A program made the translations under genes and the position numbers. This document shows, piece by piece, positions 16,103 through 25,092 of a stretch of 64,000 nucleotides of DNA. This stretch comes from Paenibacillus_G sp049942825 (lineage in GTDB: Bacteria > Bacillota > Bacilli > Paenibacillales > NBRC-103111): contig NZ_CP187970.1 of assembly GCF_049942825.1 (NCBI RefSeq), forward strand, positions 6,076,001 to 6,140,000, written 5' to 3'. Every line of letters begins with the position of its first letter. The stretch's first letter is position 1. The notes under the pieces are model-generated. The model searched no databases. It had not been told where the DNA came from and worked only from the letters and a program-made list of their open reading frames with translations.

Positions 16103-17716
16103 ATGCGTCTGCAAAGCAAACTTATCCTTGTCATCTGCTCTCTGCTGGCTCTCGTCACGGTAAGCCTCGGAGGGATCTTCTATTATCTGATGAGCTCCGC
16201 CTTGGAAGAGCAAATCGGTACGAGGGCCCTGAAGGTAGCCGAAACGGTCGCAGCTGTGCCGGACATCCGGAAAGCGTTTACGCTCCCCGAGCCCTCCACC
16301 GTCCTACAGCCGATCGCGGAGAGCATCCGCCTAAAAACCGGGGCAGAATACATCGTAATCGGCTCCAGGGCAGGCATCCGCTACTCCCATCCGCTGCCCG
16401 AGCGCATCGGCAAGGAGATGGTCGGCGGCGATAACGGCCCCGTGCTCGAGGGCCGGTCCATCGTGTCCAAGGCCGTGGGCTCACTGGGGCCCTCCCTGCG
16501 CGGTAAGACGCCGATCTTCAGCGACAGCGGCGAGGTGATCGGCATTGTGTCCGTCGGCTTCCTGACCGAGGACATCAGCCATATCACCGAGAGCTACAGG
16601 CACCGGATCGTCTGGCTCACGCTGGGCGTGCTTGTGGTCGGGGCTGTGGGGGCCGTCCTGATCGCACGCAGTGTGCGCAGCTCCATCCATGGACTTGAGC
16701 CCCGCGAGATCGGCTCGCTCTATACAGAGAAGCAGGCGATCCTGGAATCGATCCGTGAAGGGATCCTCGCCGTGAACCGGCAGGGTGTCGTCACGCTGGC
16801 GAACCCGTATGCGCTGCGCCTCCTCGGACTACCTGAGCATACCGACATCCGCGGCCGGCCGCTGCAGGAGCTGCTGCCGAACACCCGGCTCACCGAAGTG
16901 ATCTCTTCGGGACAAGCCGAGTTCGATCAGGAGATGCTCATCGGCAGCCACGAAGTCATTGTGAACCGCGTGCCGATCACAGGCTGGAACGGCGGGATTG
17001 AAGGAGCCGTGTCCAGCTTCCGCAGCAAGTCCGAGCTGTACCGGCTGGCGGAGGAGCTCTCGCAGGTAAAGCGGTTTGCGGACGCCCTGCGGGCCCAGAC
17101 CCATGAATACTCCAACAAGCTCTACCTGATCTCCGGGCTCATCCAGCTCGAAGCGTACCAGGAAGCGGTCGATCTCATTTCGCGGGAATCCGATGTCCAT
17201 CAGAACCTCGTCGCCTTCCTGATGCGCGAGATTCCCGATCCGATGATCGGCGGCCTGCTCATCGGCAAATACAACCGCTCCCAGGAGCTGAAGGTCACCT
17301 TCGAGATCGACCGGGAAAGCTCGTTCCGGGATCTGCCGCCGGGCATGGACCGCCATCTGCTGGTTACCATCATCGGCAACCTGGCGGACAACGCGATGGA
17401 AGCGGTGCTTGCCTGCGGGGACCCTTCCGGACGCGGAGTGAAGCTGTTCCTGACGGATCTCGGCGAAGACCTCATCATCGAATGCGAGGATACCGGGATC
17501 GGCATTCCCGAAGAGACTGGAAGCTCGGTGTTCGCCAAGGGCTTCTCCACTAAAGAGGGGGCGGACCGGGGCATAGGCCTCTCGCTCGTCCAGCATGCGG
17601 TTCAGATGCTCGGCGGGTACATCACTTACCAGCCCCACCCTGCGGGAGGCACGGTCTTCACCGTCGCTCTCCCGAAGCACGCCCACGAGCAGAAAGGAGT
17701 ACCGTCCAATGAATGA
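16103..17716 (+). CDS. CitA/DcuS-type sensor histidine kinase
   Basis: A 537-residue membrane kinase. It has TM helix 1 (residues 7-29), an extracytoplasmic PAS-like sensor domain (to about 165), TM helix 2 (169-187), a cytoplasmic PAS domain (about 205-305) and an H-box with THEYSNKLYLISGLIQL. The phospho-acceptor is His334 in the SpoOB-like class of citrate/fumarate kinases. The ATPase domain has NLADNAMEAV and DTGIGIPEE. I start at the ATG at 16103, ten bases after AGGGGG; an in-frame ATG at 16076 lacks a site. It overlaps the regulator gene by 8 bp and is divergent from tctCBA, so a tricarboxylate signal is likely. Confidence 0.9.
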   Translation: MRLQSKLILVICSLLALVTVSLGGIFYYLMSSALEEQIGTRALKVAETVAAVPDIRKAFTLPEPSTVLQPIAESIRLKTGAEYIVIGSRAGIRYSHPLPERIGKEMVGGDNGPVLEGRSIVSKAVGSLGPSLRGKTPIFSDSGEVIGIVSVGFLTEDISHITESYRHRIVWLTLGVLVVGAVGAVLIARSVRSSIHGLEPREIGSLYTEKQAILESIREGILAVNRQGVVTLANPYALRLLGLPEHTDIRGRPLQELLPNTRLTEVISSGQAEFDQEMLIGSHEVIVNRVPITGWNGGIEGAVSSFRSKSELYRLAEELSQVKRFADALRAQTHEYSNKLYLISGLIQLEAYQEAVDLISRESDVHQNLVAFLMREIPDPMIGGLLIGKYNRSQELKVTFEIDRESSFRDLPPGMDRHLLVTIIGNLADNAMEAVLACGDPSGRGVKLFLTDLGEDLIIECEDTGIGIPEETGSSVFAKGFSTKEGADRGIGLSLVQHAVQMLGGYITYQPHPAGGTVFTVALPKHAHEQKGVPSNE

Positions 17717-18422
17717 ACCATCCTCCCCCGAGACTACGGTGCTGATCGTAGACGACGACCCCAAGATCGCCGAGATCAACCGGCGGTTCGTCGAAAAGGT
17801 GCCGGGTTTCTCGGTCATCGGCATCGCCACGGACGAGAGTCAGGCCAAGGAACAGCTCGAGATTCTGGCTCCCCAGCTGGTACTGCTCGATATCTATATC
17901 CCGAATTCGAACGGCATCGAGATTCTGCAGCATATCCGCCGGCATCACCGCGACACGGAGGTCATCATGATTACCGCTGCCAAGGAAATCGAGCCGGTCC
18001 GGGAAGCGGTCCGCAGCGGAGCCTTCGACTATATCATCAAGCCGCTTGTCTTCAACCGGCTGCAGGAAACGCTGCTGCGCTTCCGGGACTACCAGGGGCA
18101 GCTGCAGCGGCTGGGCTCGGGAAGCGGCCAGGTCGCCCAGGATGACATCGACCGCCTGCTGGCCCGCGCCGACAAGACGGAAGCGCCGTCCTTCGCCCAG
18201 CTCCCAAAGGGCATCGACAAGCTGACGCTCGACAAGGTCGTGGGTGCCCTCTCCTCCACGCCCGATGGCATGACGGCCGAGGGCGTGGCGAAGCTCATCG
18301 GCGTCAGCCGTTCTACCGGCCGGCGTTATCTCGAGCACCTCGTCTCCCTCGGCGATGTGTACGCCGACCTGTCCTACGGCGTGGTCGGCCGTCCCGAGCG
18401 GGTCTACCGCAGCCGCCGCTGA
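17709..18422 (+). CDS. CitB/DctR-type response regulator
   Basis: A 237-residue regulator. The receiver domain (1-125) has the acidic pair in LIVDDDPK, phospho-acceptor Asp61 in LLDIYIPNSNG, Thr in MITAAKE and Lys in DYIIKPL. The C-terminal winged helix (about 175-237) has MTAEGVAKLIGVSRSTGRRYLEHL, as in CitB/DctR/MalR. AGAAAGGAG lies 9 bases before the ATG at 17709, inside the kinase gene, so translation is coupled. It should activate tctCBA, which lies divergently on the other side of the kinase. A terminator follows at 18483. Confidence 0.92.
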   Translation: MNEPSSPETTVLIVDDDPKIAEINRRFVEKVPGFSVIGIATDESQAKEQLEILAPQLVLLDIYIPNSNGIEILQHIRRHHRDTEVIMITAAKEIEPVREAVRSGAFDYIIKPLVFNRLQETLLRFRDYQGQLQRLGSGSGQVAQDDIDRLLARADKTEAPSFAQLPKGIDKLTLDKVVGALSSTPDGMTAEGVAKLIGVSRSTGRRYLEHLVSLGDVYADLSYGVVGRPERVYRSRR

Positions 18423-18482
18423 GCCCCCGGGCGCTATTACGGCCGTTTGGAGCGGTATCCTGCGGCGGAACGGATCAAAAGT

Positions 18483-18531
18483 AAAAAGGCTGATGCCCGA
18501 AGGAGTCTTCTCCTGCAGGATCAGCTTTTTT
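18483..18531 (+). terminator. Terminator of the two-component operon
   Basis: AAAAAGGCTGAT pairs with ATCAGCTTTTTT around a GGAG/CTCC inner stem, followed by a T-run. Confidence 0.8.
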
Positions 18532-18660
18532 CAATGCCGTTCATGCCGATCTTCCGGGAACTTGTCGTACGAGCCGCCCCTCCCGAATAGAATGAAACGA
18601 GCCCTTGTACGTACGCTTCCATACTGGCTCAACAGGTGATCGGGAGGGTTGTTCACGACC

Positions 18661-19284
18661 ATGAGCGTAATCTTAAGCTACATCTTTCTCGGGCTGTCGC
18701 TCTCGGCTCCGATCGGGCCGATCAACGCCGCCCAATTGGACAAGGGCATCCGCTGCGGCTTCTGGCATGCGTGGCTCGTCGGTCTCGGCGCCATGATGGC
18801 CGATGCCCTGTACATGATCATGGTGTACATGGGACTGGTCCACTTCCTGAGCACACCGCTGATTCAGACGCTTCTATGGAGCTTCGGCAGCTTTATGCTC
18901 ATCTATACGGGCATCGACAGCCTACTTGGGGCGAGCAGCGTAGCCGTCGTCACCAAGAAGAAGGATGATACGCTCTTCAAATCCTTCTTCTCCGGCTTCC
19001 TGATGTCGCTCTCCAACCCGCTGACCATTCTCTTCTGGCTCGGCATTTACGGCTCCGTCCTGGCCAAGACCGCGTCAGTCTACGGTACGCAGGAGCTGCT
19101 CGTTTACAGCTCGGCCATTCTGCTCGGCATCATCGCATGGGATTTTTCCATGGCAGGCATGGCCAGCACCTTCCGCCGGCTGATGACCCCGCGTCTGCTC
19201 ACGGGGATCTCCGTGATCTCGGGCTTGTCCCTCATCGGCTTCGGGCTTTATTTTGCGGTCGCCGCCTGCCGGCTGCTCTTTTAG
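18661..19284 (+). CDS. LysE/RhtB family exporter
   Basis: A 207-residue membrane protein with six predicted helices. The N-terminus has the LysE-family signature SAPIGPINAAQLDKGIRCGFWHA (given here only in part: APIGPINA). The central SLSNPLTILFWLGIYGS is also characteristic. Members export amino acids or related small molecules. GGGAGGG lies 13-14 bases before the ATG at 18661, rather far; a TTG at 18649 is too close to it. The stop codon overlaps that of the convergent permease gene by 3 bp, so the two share no terminator space. Confidence 0.85.
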   Translation: MSVILSYIFLGLSLSAPIGPINAAQLDKGIRCGFWHAWLVGLGAMMADALYMIMVYMGLVHFLSTPLIQTLLWSFGSFMLIYTGIDSLLGASSVAVVTKKKDDTLFKSFFSGFLMSLSNPLTILFWLGIYGSVLAKTASVYGTQELLVYSSAILLGIIAWDFSMAGMASTFRRLMTPRLLTGISVISGLSLIGFGLYFAVAACRLLF

Positions 19285-20732
19285 GTGTACGATTTGCGTC
19301 TGTGCGGCAGTACGGGCCGGTTCACATTCGGCTCGTATTCGTCATGTCCGGATGGCGGACCGCTTTCGTGCCCTTGCGCTTTCTTCCCGGGTCCGCCCTC
19401 GCTGCCGCCCTGCTTTTTCCACACCGAGCGCATGATCAGCGTGACCACGGAGATCACCGCCACGAACCCCAGCGAGATAAAAAAGCCCGGCCGGCTCGTC
19501 TCATGAAACAGCGTGCCGACCACGGCCAGAGCGATGAGCAGGATGCCGCCCCACCGTTTCGTCTGGCCCCAGCCCGACAGCTTCAGCAGCTTGCCCGACG
19601 TAATGAGAATAAAGGTCCAGTTATAGAGCAGCATGAGTCCGGCCGCTGTGGTCACATATTCATACACGGATTCGGGCATGAGCAGCGCCGTAACGACCGA
19701 GACGGCAAGCCCGGCCGCCGTGAAGCCGATCGCCGTGAACGGCAGCTTGGCGGAGCCCTTCTTCGCCGAGAACATCTTCGGCGCATCATGGTCACCTGCA
19801 AGCGTGACAAGCATGGTCGTCACCGCGAACAGCGATGCGACCATCGTCGAAAAGCCGGCGATGATCAGCACGGAATTGAAGACATGAGGAACGAACGGCA
19901 GGTTATAATGATTCAGCGCCGAGGCGAACGGACTTTCCTTGGAGTCGAACGCACCGACCGGCACCAGGATGACCGCACAGACCAGGGACGCGATATAGAC
20001 GGCCGTCAGGAGCAGAATCATCATTTTGCCCGCCTTGGGCGCTTCCTTCGGATTCTTGAGCCGCATCGCCATGAGACCCATAATCTCGATGCCGCCGAAG
20101 GCATAGAATGCAAAAATAAACGCGGACCATAAGCCCATGCCGCCGCCGGGCCACACTTCCGGTCCCGTCGCCGGCACCTTGGGCGCATAAGCCCCCTGTC
20201 CCAGCATCCCGAACAGCGCCGCGCCGGCCAGCACCAGGAACATCAGGATCGCGGCGATCTTCATGACGGCAAACATGTTCTCCAGCCGCTCGAAGCCCTT
20301 CGTGCCGAGCAGAATGATGCCCAGCCCGAGCAGGCCGTAGGCCCCGGCGAACATCCACATGGGCAGATTCGGGAACCACATGCGGGTGAACAGGGACAGG
20401 GCCGCCAGCTGGCTTCCCATGATAAGCAGCTCGCTCGACCAGTACACCCAGCCGCTGGTAAAACCGGCCCATCGGCCGTAAGCTTTTTTGGCATAGGAGC
20501 GGAACGATCCCTGCTGCGGATCGGCCGCCGTCATCCGGGCGAGCGCGTCGAACACCATATACGTGCCGAAGGCCGCCAGGATGAACAGGAAGATGACCGC
20601 CGGTCCCCCCATCGTCAGGGCAATCCCGGTGCCGAGGAAATATCCGGTACCGATGGTGCAGGCTACGCCCAGCAGGGAAAGCTGCCACCATTTCAGCTTG
20701 TCATCCTTCGAGCTTGTTTTCCCTTGACTCAT
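19281..20732 (-). CDS. APC-superfamily amino acid permease
   Basis: A 483-residue permease with about 12 helices. The first helix has GVACTIGTGYFLGTGIAL, the unwound GTG-type substrate segment of APC transporters. FAFYAFGGIEIMGLMA near residue 215 is the conserved helix-6 region. It resembles the AnsP/YbxG group of amino acid permeases, but the substrate is not clear. The last 50 residues are a polar tail rich in Gly, His and Arg and are unusual. The gene converges with the LysE-family gene and their stop codons overlap. An importer and an exporter in tail-to-tail arrangement may reduce each other's expression. Confidence 0.85.
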   Translation of the reverse strand: MSQGKTSSKDDKLKWWQLSLLGVACTIGTGYFLGTGIALTMGGPAVIFLFILAAFGTYMVFDALARMTAADPQQGSFRSYAKKAYGRWAGFTSGWVYWSSELLIMGSQLAALSLFTRMWFPNLPMWMFAGAYGLLGLGIILLGTKGFERLENMFAVMKIAAILMFLVLAGAALFGMLGQGAYAPKVPATGPEVWPGGGMGLWSAFIFAFYAFGGIEIMGLMAMRLKNPKEAPKAGKMMILLLTAVYIASLVCAVILVPVGAFDSKESPFASALNHYNLPFVPHVFNSVLIIAGFSTMVASLFAVTTMLVTLAGDHDAPKMFSAKKGSAKLPFTAIGFTAAGLAVSVVTALLMPESVYEYVTTAAGLMLLYNWTFILITSGKLLKLSGWGQTKRWGGILLIALAVVGTLFHETSRPGFFISLGFVAVISVVTLIMRSVWKKQGGSEGGPGKKAQGHESGPPSGHDEYEPNVNRPVLPHRRKSYT

Positions 20733-20819
20733 CTTATCCTCCTCCTCCTGCTTCCAATAGGATAGGATGCGCTCTCCAGCCGTTTTTTATCATCATTGGC
20801 TGCCGCGGCAAAAACCCAC

Positions 20820-20848
20820 TTGTATAATCGGAATAGTTGAATTATAAT
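20820..20848 (+). promoter_or_regulatory. Promoter of the LLM monooxygenase gene
   Basis: TTGTAT (20820-20825), 17 bp, TATAAT (20843-20848). The start of transcription would be near 20855, giving a leader of about 200 bases with a terminator-like hairpin inside it. Confidence 0.7.
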
Positions 20849-20902
20849 AGATTTCACAGTCAACATATGACCCCATGAACGACCACCGCCTATTGGTCAA
20901 CC

Positions 20903-20950
20903 AAAGGCTCTCTGTGCCCGCAGCTGTCTGCGTCCCGGGAGTCTTTTTTT
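20903..20950 (+). terminator. Leader terminator-like hairpin before the monooxygenase gene
   Basis: AAAGGCTCTC (from 20903) pairs with GGGAGTCTTT with two wobbles. An inner GCAG/CTGC stem follows, then seven T residues (20944-20950). It lies about 50 bases after the promoter and 108 bases before the start codon. TTGGT/ACCAA just upstream (20893-20904) overlaps the left arm and could compete with it. Confidence 0.6.
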
Positions 20951-21057
20951 GTTTGCCTTTTTTGATCCTTTTTCTTTCGAGTTATGTTTTCAATCAAACG
21001 TCATCTTGGACTTCTATTACCGATAGATCTCATGATCCGGTCCGGAGGTATGTACCT

Positions 21058-22410
21058 ATGAGCTCCCCGCGTTCGCAGCTCCACTTGAATCTCTTTCTTG
21101 CTCCTCTTGGCCATCACGAGGCGGCATGGCGCCATCCGGGGTCCGACCCGCGGCGTCTTACCGAATTCGCTCTCTATCAAGAAATCGCCCGGAAAGCGGA
21201 AGAAGCCAAGCTCGACTCGATCTTCCTGGCCGACCGGGTCGCCGCCTCTCCCGAAAGCGTGCGCCACGGCGCCGCCGGCGGGCTCGAGCCGCTGACGCTG
21301 CTGTCCGCCCTGTCGGTCGTCACATCCAGGATCGGACTGATCGGGACGGTATCGACCTCATTCAACGAGCCGTTCAACCTCGCTCGCCGTCTCGCCTCGC
21401 TGGATCACCTCAGCGGCGGCCGCGCCGGCTGGAACATCATTACCTCCGGCACGGACGGCGAAGCGCGCAACTTCGGCCTGCAGGAGATTCCGGACCACGC
21501 CCTGCGGTATGAGCGCGCCCGGGAATTTCTTGAGGTGGCGGTCAAGCTGTGGGACAGCTGGGAGGACGATGCGGTGATCGCCGACCAGGCGGCCGGCCTG
21601 TTCGCCGACTCCAGCAAGGTCCATCCTGTCCGCCATGTAGGCAGGCACTTCCAGGTCGACGGCCCCTTGAACCTGCAGCGTTCCCCTCAGGGGCGTCCGC
21701 TCCTTGTACAGGCCGGCTCCTCGGAGGACGGAAGATGCTTTGCTGCCGAATACGCCGAAGCGATCTTCACGGCGCAGCAGACGCTTGAAGAGGCGCAGGC
21801 CTTCTACGCCGATGTCAAAGCGAGGGCAGCGCGCTTCGGACGCGACCCGCAGGCCGTGAAGATTCTGCCGGGCATCTGCCCTGTGATCGGCGATACGGAA
21901 GATGAGGCCCGCGAGAAGGAAGCCCGCCTCCACGAGCTTTCGAACCCGCAGCACAGCCTGCTGCAGCTGTCGAACCGGCTCGGTCTCGACCTGACGGGCT
22001 ATCCGCTCGATGCCCCGTTCCCCGAGCTGCCGGAGCCTGAGGCGATCCAAGGCCATCAGAGCCGCGCACGCCTGATCGCCGGGCTGGCCCGCAGCGAGGG
22101 CCTGACCCTGCGGGAGGTGCTCCAGCGCCTCGCCGGGGGCCGCGGCCATCGGACCTTCACGGGCACGCCCGTCCAGGTGGCCGACCAGCTTGAAGCCTGG
22201 TTCCGCAGCGGCGCAGCGGACGGCTTCAACGTCATGCCCCAGCTGACGCACGAGGGACTCCCCGACTTCCTCGACAAGGTCGTCCCCGAGCTGCAGCGCC
22301 GCGGGTTATTCCGCACCGAATACAGCGGCTCGACCCTCCGCGAGCATTACGGGCTCCCCCGCCCGGCCAGCCTTTATGCCGCCAAGCCCCTTTCCTCTCT
22401 TCCAGGCTGA
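21058..22410 (+). CDS. LLM-class flavin-dependent monooxygenase (NtaA/SnaA/DszA type)
   Basis: A 450-residue bacterial-luciferase-like enzyme. It has LDSIFLADRV, a GLIGTVSTSFNEPFNLARRLASLD-type segment (VSTSFNEPFNLARR), GRAGWNIITSGTDGEARNFG and RPLLVQAGSS. These are typical of the NtaA/SnaA/DszA branch, which uses FMNH2 and oxygen to cleave C-S or C-N bonds. Many Bacillus homologues (YtnJ type) serve sulfur salvage. The start is the ATG at 21058 with GGAGG nine bases upstream. The last seven codons and the stop lie in the first unit of a tandem repeat array. No reductase gene is adjacent. Confidence 0.85.
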   Translation: MSSPRSQLHLNLFLAPLGHHEAAWRHPGSDPRRLTEFALYQEIARKAEEAKLDSIFLADRVAASPESVRHGAAGGLEPLTLLSALSVVTSRIGLIGTVSTSFNEPFNLARRLASLDHLSGGRAGWNIITSGTDGEARNFGLQEIPDHALRYERAREFLEVAVKLWDSWEDDAVIADQAAGLFADSSKVHPVRHVGRHFQVDGPLNLQRSPQGRPLLVQAGSSEDGRCFAAEYAEAIFTAQQTLEEAQAFYADVKARAARFGRDPQAVKILPGICPVIGDTEDEAREKEARLHELSNPQHSLLQLSNRLGLDLTGYPLDAPFPELPEPEAIQGHQSRARLIAGLARSEGLTLREVLQRLAGGRGHRTFTGTPVQVADQLEAWFRSGAADGFNVMPQLTHEGLPDFLDKVVPELQRRGLFRTEYSGSTLREHYGLPRPASLYAAKPLSSLPG

Positions 22411-23297
22411 GCCTCTCCCCGAGGCCTCCTGCCTTCCTCTTTGACGGCCCCCTCTCCCTTTCGTTCCCTGCCTCCCTCCAACCCGACGGAACCCCCTTTC
22501 CGTCCTCCGCTTAAGCCTTCCGCCCCCCTCGATTGCCTCTCGCCACTTTCGCCTCTTCTCGCATTTTAGCCCCGCTCAGCCTCTACCTCGTCTTCCTTAC
22601 CTTCAGGCTGAGCCTCACCCCCGAGGTTCCTCATCCCTACTGATGGCCCCCCTTGACCCCGTTCCCCCGCTCCCCTTCGCTTGAGCGTCCGATCCCACAT
22701 CGCCCGCCTGCCTCTCGCCACTTTCACCTCACTCTCGCATTTCCAGCCTCGCTCAGCCCTTCTGTCGTTTTCCTCCCTTTCAAGCTGAGCCTCAACCCTC
22801 GAGGATTCTCTACCTCACTGATGGCCCCCTCTCATTCCGTAACCGCTTCCCTCCGCTTGAGCCTCCGATCCCGCCGCGCCTGCCTCTCGCCACCTTTCGC
22901 CTCACTCTCGCATTTCCAGCCACGCTTAGCCCTTCTCTCGTTTTCTCCCTTTCAGGCTGAGCCTCATCCCTCAGGTTCCTCTTCCCTACTGACGGCCTCC
23001 GCTCATTCCGTAACCCGCTTCTCTCCGCTTGAGCCTCTGATCCCACCGCGCCTGCCTCTCGCCACTTATCGCTCAACTCTCACATTTCCAGCCTCGCTCA
23101 GCCCTTCTCTCGTTTTCCTTACCTCCAGACTGAGCCTCACCCCTCGGGTTCCTCTACCTCACCGGTGGCCCCCGTTGACCCCGTCCCCCGCTTCCCTCTG
23201 CTTGAGCCTCCAATCTCACCGCGTCTGCCTCTCGCCACCTTCGCCTCACTCTCGCATTTTAGCCCCGATCAGCCTCTCCCTCATCTTCCCCCTCCAT
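22395..23297. repeat. Pyrimidine-rich tandem repeat array, period about 173 bp
   Basis: The shared 12-mer GCCTCTCGCCAC occurs at 22535, 22710, 22882, 23054 and 23227, giving periods of 175, 172, 172 and 173 bp. A second anchor, AGGCTGAGCCTC or close variants, recurs at 22404, 22605, 22782, 22954 and 23127. The plus strand is strongly C/T-rich. The period is not a multiple of three and phases change, so the open frames through it (such as 22653-23447) are very unlikely to be genes. The first and last copies resemble each other (GCATTTTAGCCCC) more than the middle ones. No gene is seen from 22411 to 23638. Confidence 0.88.
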
Positions 23298-23578
23298 TCC
23301 CCGATTGGTGTTTGCTTGCTCGCCGACACTTTTCACTTTCCCCCCTATTCTCCCGCCCGAAGTTTTCCTCTTCTCACGCAAGGCCTTCGCAGCATATACC
23401 TCAGACCGTCCCTGGGCAGCCCCCTGTTTTATTTTATGAATTTATAGCGCCAACTGTAAGCTTCATCCAGTCTGTTCTCTATCTCTTTTTTCCTCCCCCC
23501 CTGCCAAAAGCCTGACGATATAACGGTTTCATAATCCGCCCCGCAAAACAGCAAAAAATCCTTGTTTCTTTTTCTGCG

Positions 23579-23610
23579 TAAATTAATTATAATTAATTTA
23601 AAATAAAATA
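23579..23610. promoter_or_regulatory. AT palindrome and TATTTTAAAT box before the first HTH regulator
   Basis: A perfect 22-bp palindrome of only A and T covers 23579-23600. It overlaps ATTTAAAATA at 23596-23605, the reverse complement of TATTTTAAAT, a box also found at the araN promoter and in the second regulator's promoter region. It is the likely site for autoregulation. Confidence 0.5.
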
Positions 23611-23638
23611 GGTAAAGTAAAGAAGGGATCTTACGCAG

Positions 23639-24559
23639 ATGCTCTACATCAAAGATCTAAAGACAGGCCTAAACATATTCAAGGCCCTGGGGTCGGATAT
23701 CCGGATCGAAATTCTCGAACTTCTTGCGAAAAATCAGAGCCTCAATCTCAATGAAATCGCTACCCGGCTGAAGCTCACGAACGGCGCCATCACGATGCAC
23801 ATTAAGAAACTCGAAGAAAGCGGGCTGATCGAGATCGGTACGGCCGTCGGCAAGCACGGCGTCCAGAAGATCTGCTACCTAACCGAAGAGAAGCTCATCG
23901 TCGATCTTCGCAGCAAGGAAACCGATAACCTCTATGAGGTGGATATCAAAGTCGGACATTACAGCAACTATCAGGCGGTGCCAACCTGCGGACTGGCGAC
24001 CAAGGACAGCATCATCGGCGACTTTGACGAGCCCCGCTATTTTGCCGACCCGCAGCGGATCGATTCGGAGATCATTTGGCTCTCCGAGGGCTTCCTGGAA
24101 TACCGCATTCCGAATTACCTGAAGCCGAACCAGGCCTTCGCCGAAATCCAGCTGTCGATGGAGCTGAGCTCCGAGGCGCCGGGATACAACAACAACTATC
24201 CGTCGGACATTTATTTTTATCTTAATGATATTGAGCTCGGGAGCTGGACCAGCCCCGGCGACTTCGGCGATGTGCGCGGCACCTTCAACCCCGACTGGTG
24301 GCCGCCCCACCTGAATCAATACGGGATGCTGAAGCTCATCCGCATCAACGAAGAAGGCAGCTACATTGACGGCTGCCGCATCTCCGACGTGAAGCTGTCC
24401 GACATCAACCTCGATTACAAGAGCGATCTTAACTTCCGCATCGAAGTCGGGGAGAAGTCGAAGAACAAGCGCGGCATGACCATCTACGGCAAAAACTTCG
24501 GCAACTACAACCAGGACCTTCTGGTCCGGGTCATGTACACCGAACGGGACATCGACTAG
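23639..24559 (+). CDS. ArsR-like HTH regulator with C-terminal beta-sandwich-like domain (paralogue 1)
   Basis: A 306-residue protein. Residues 1-90 form an ArsR/MarR-like winged helix (IFKALGSDIRIEILELLAKN, then LKLTNGAITMHIKKLEESGL). The remaining 210 residues are a conserved, aromatic-rich, beta-strand-rich domain (FYLNDIELGSWTSPGDFGD, FNPDWWPPHLNQYGM) that looks like a sugar-binding sandwich; I do not recognise a named family. A second, very similar copy lies at 31654. Both flank the araNPQ/GH43 genes, so arabinose or arabino-oligosaccharide sensing is a reasonable inference. AAGAAGGGA lies ten bases before the ATG, and a terminator follows at 24681. Confidence 0.78.
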   Translation: MLYIKDLKTGLNIFKALGSDIRIEILELLAKNQSLNLNEIATRLKLTNGAITMHIKKLEESGLIEIGTAVGKHGVQKICYLTEEKLIVDLRSKETDNLYEVDIKVGHYSNYQAVPTCGLATKDSIIGDFDEPRYFADPQRIDSEIIWLSEGFLEYRIPNYLKPNQAFAEIQLSMELSSEAPGYNNNYPSDIYFYLNDIELGSWTSPGDFGDVRGTFNPDWWPPHLNQYGMLKLIRINEEGSYIDGCRISDVKLSDINLDYKSDLNFRIEVGEKSKNKRGMTIYGKNFGNYNQDLLVRVMYTERDID

Positions 24560-24680
24560 GCTTATTATTCCGGAGGCTCTCCCTCCCTCTGAGCTGCTGC
24601 GCTTAATTCCGCAGCAAAATACAGCCTTTTCATATAAGGCGTGTCGAGGCCTTACTAACGGTCTCGCGTCCATCTGTACA

Positions 24681-24720
24681 ACGGGCCCCTGCATATTCCA
24701 AGCAGGGGGCCGTTTTTTTT
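24681..24720 (+). terminator. Terminator after the first HTH regulator
   Basis: GGCCCCTGC and GCAGGGGGCC form a GC-rich stem followed by eight T residues. Confidence 0.9.
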
Positions 24721-25092
24721 GGGGTGCTGCCCTCCCTCCCAGCTTCTGAATTACGTGATACCTTCAGCCGTTAAGAGACAGGCCGTCTGAATATCGGCCC
24801 ATCTTCCAGCTTCAATGGGGAGATCTCTGCGCCTCGCGGACCTTCAGTTATGAGTAAAAGTCCGTCCCTGTATCAGCCCATTCCGCTTCTATGAAGCGGC
24901 CCGCTGCATTACGTGCCTCCACTAGCTTCTTTCTAGAGTCAAGCGGCAATACATCAGACCTCCTCTATTAAAATCCCTATGCACACCTGCCACCTCCGTT
25001 TTCCATGAGAACAAGCCGACTGTACGAACAGTCCTGCCTTCCTTCAGCCACGGATCCAAGCATCCGCGCTGCCATCCGTAAGTCCGTCCCTC

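Noticed and set aside
20875..21057. N-terminal extension of the LLM monooxygenase from the ATG at 20875
   Set aside because: It would start within the leader hairpin region without a ribosome site and add 61 hydrophobic residues foreign to the family; the ATG at 21058 has GGAGG nine bases upstream.
22653..23447. 264-residue open frame on the plus strand
   Set aside because: It runs through the tandem repeat array, whose period is not a multiple of three; its Ser/Pro/Leu-rich translation reflects C/T-rich DNA and no ribosome site precedes it.
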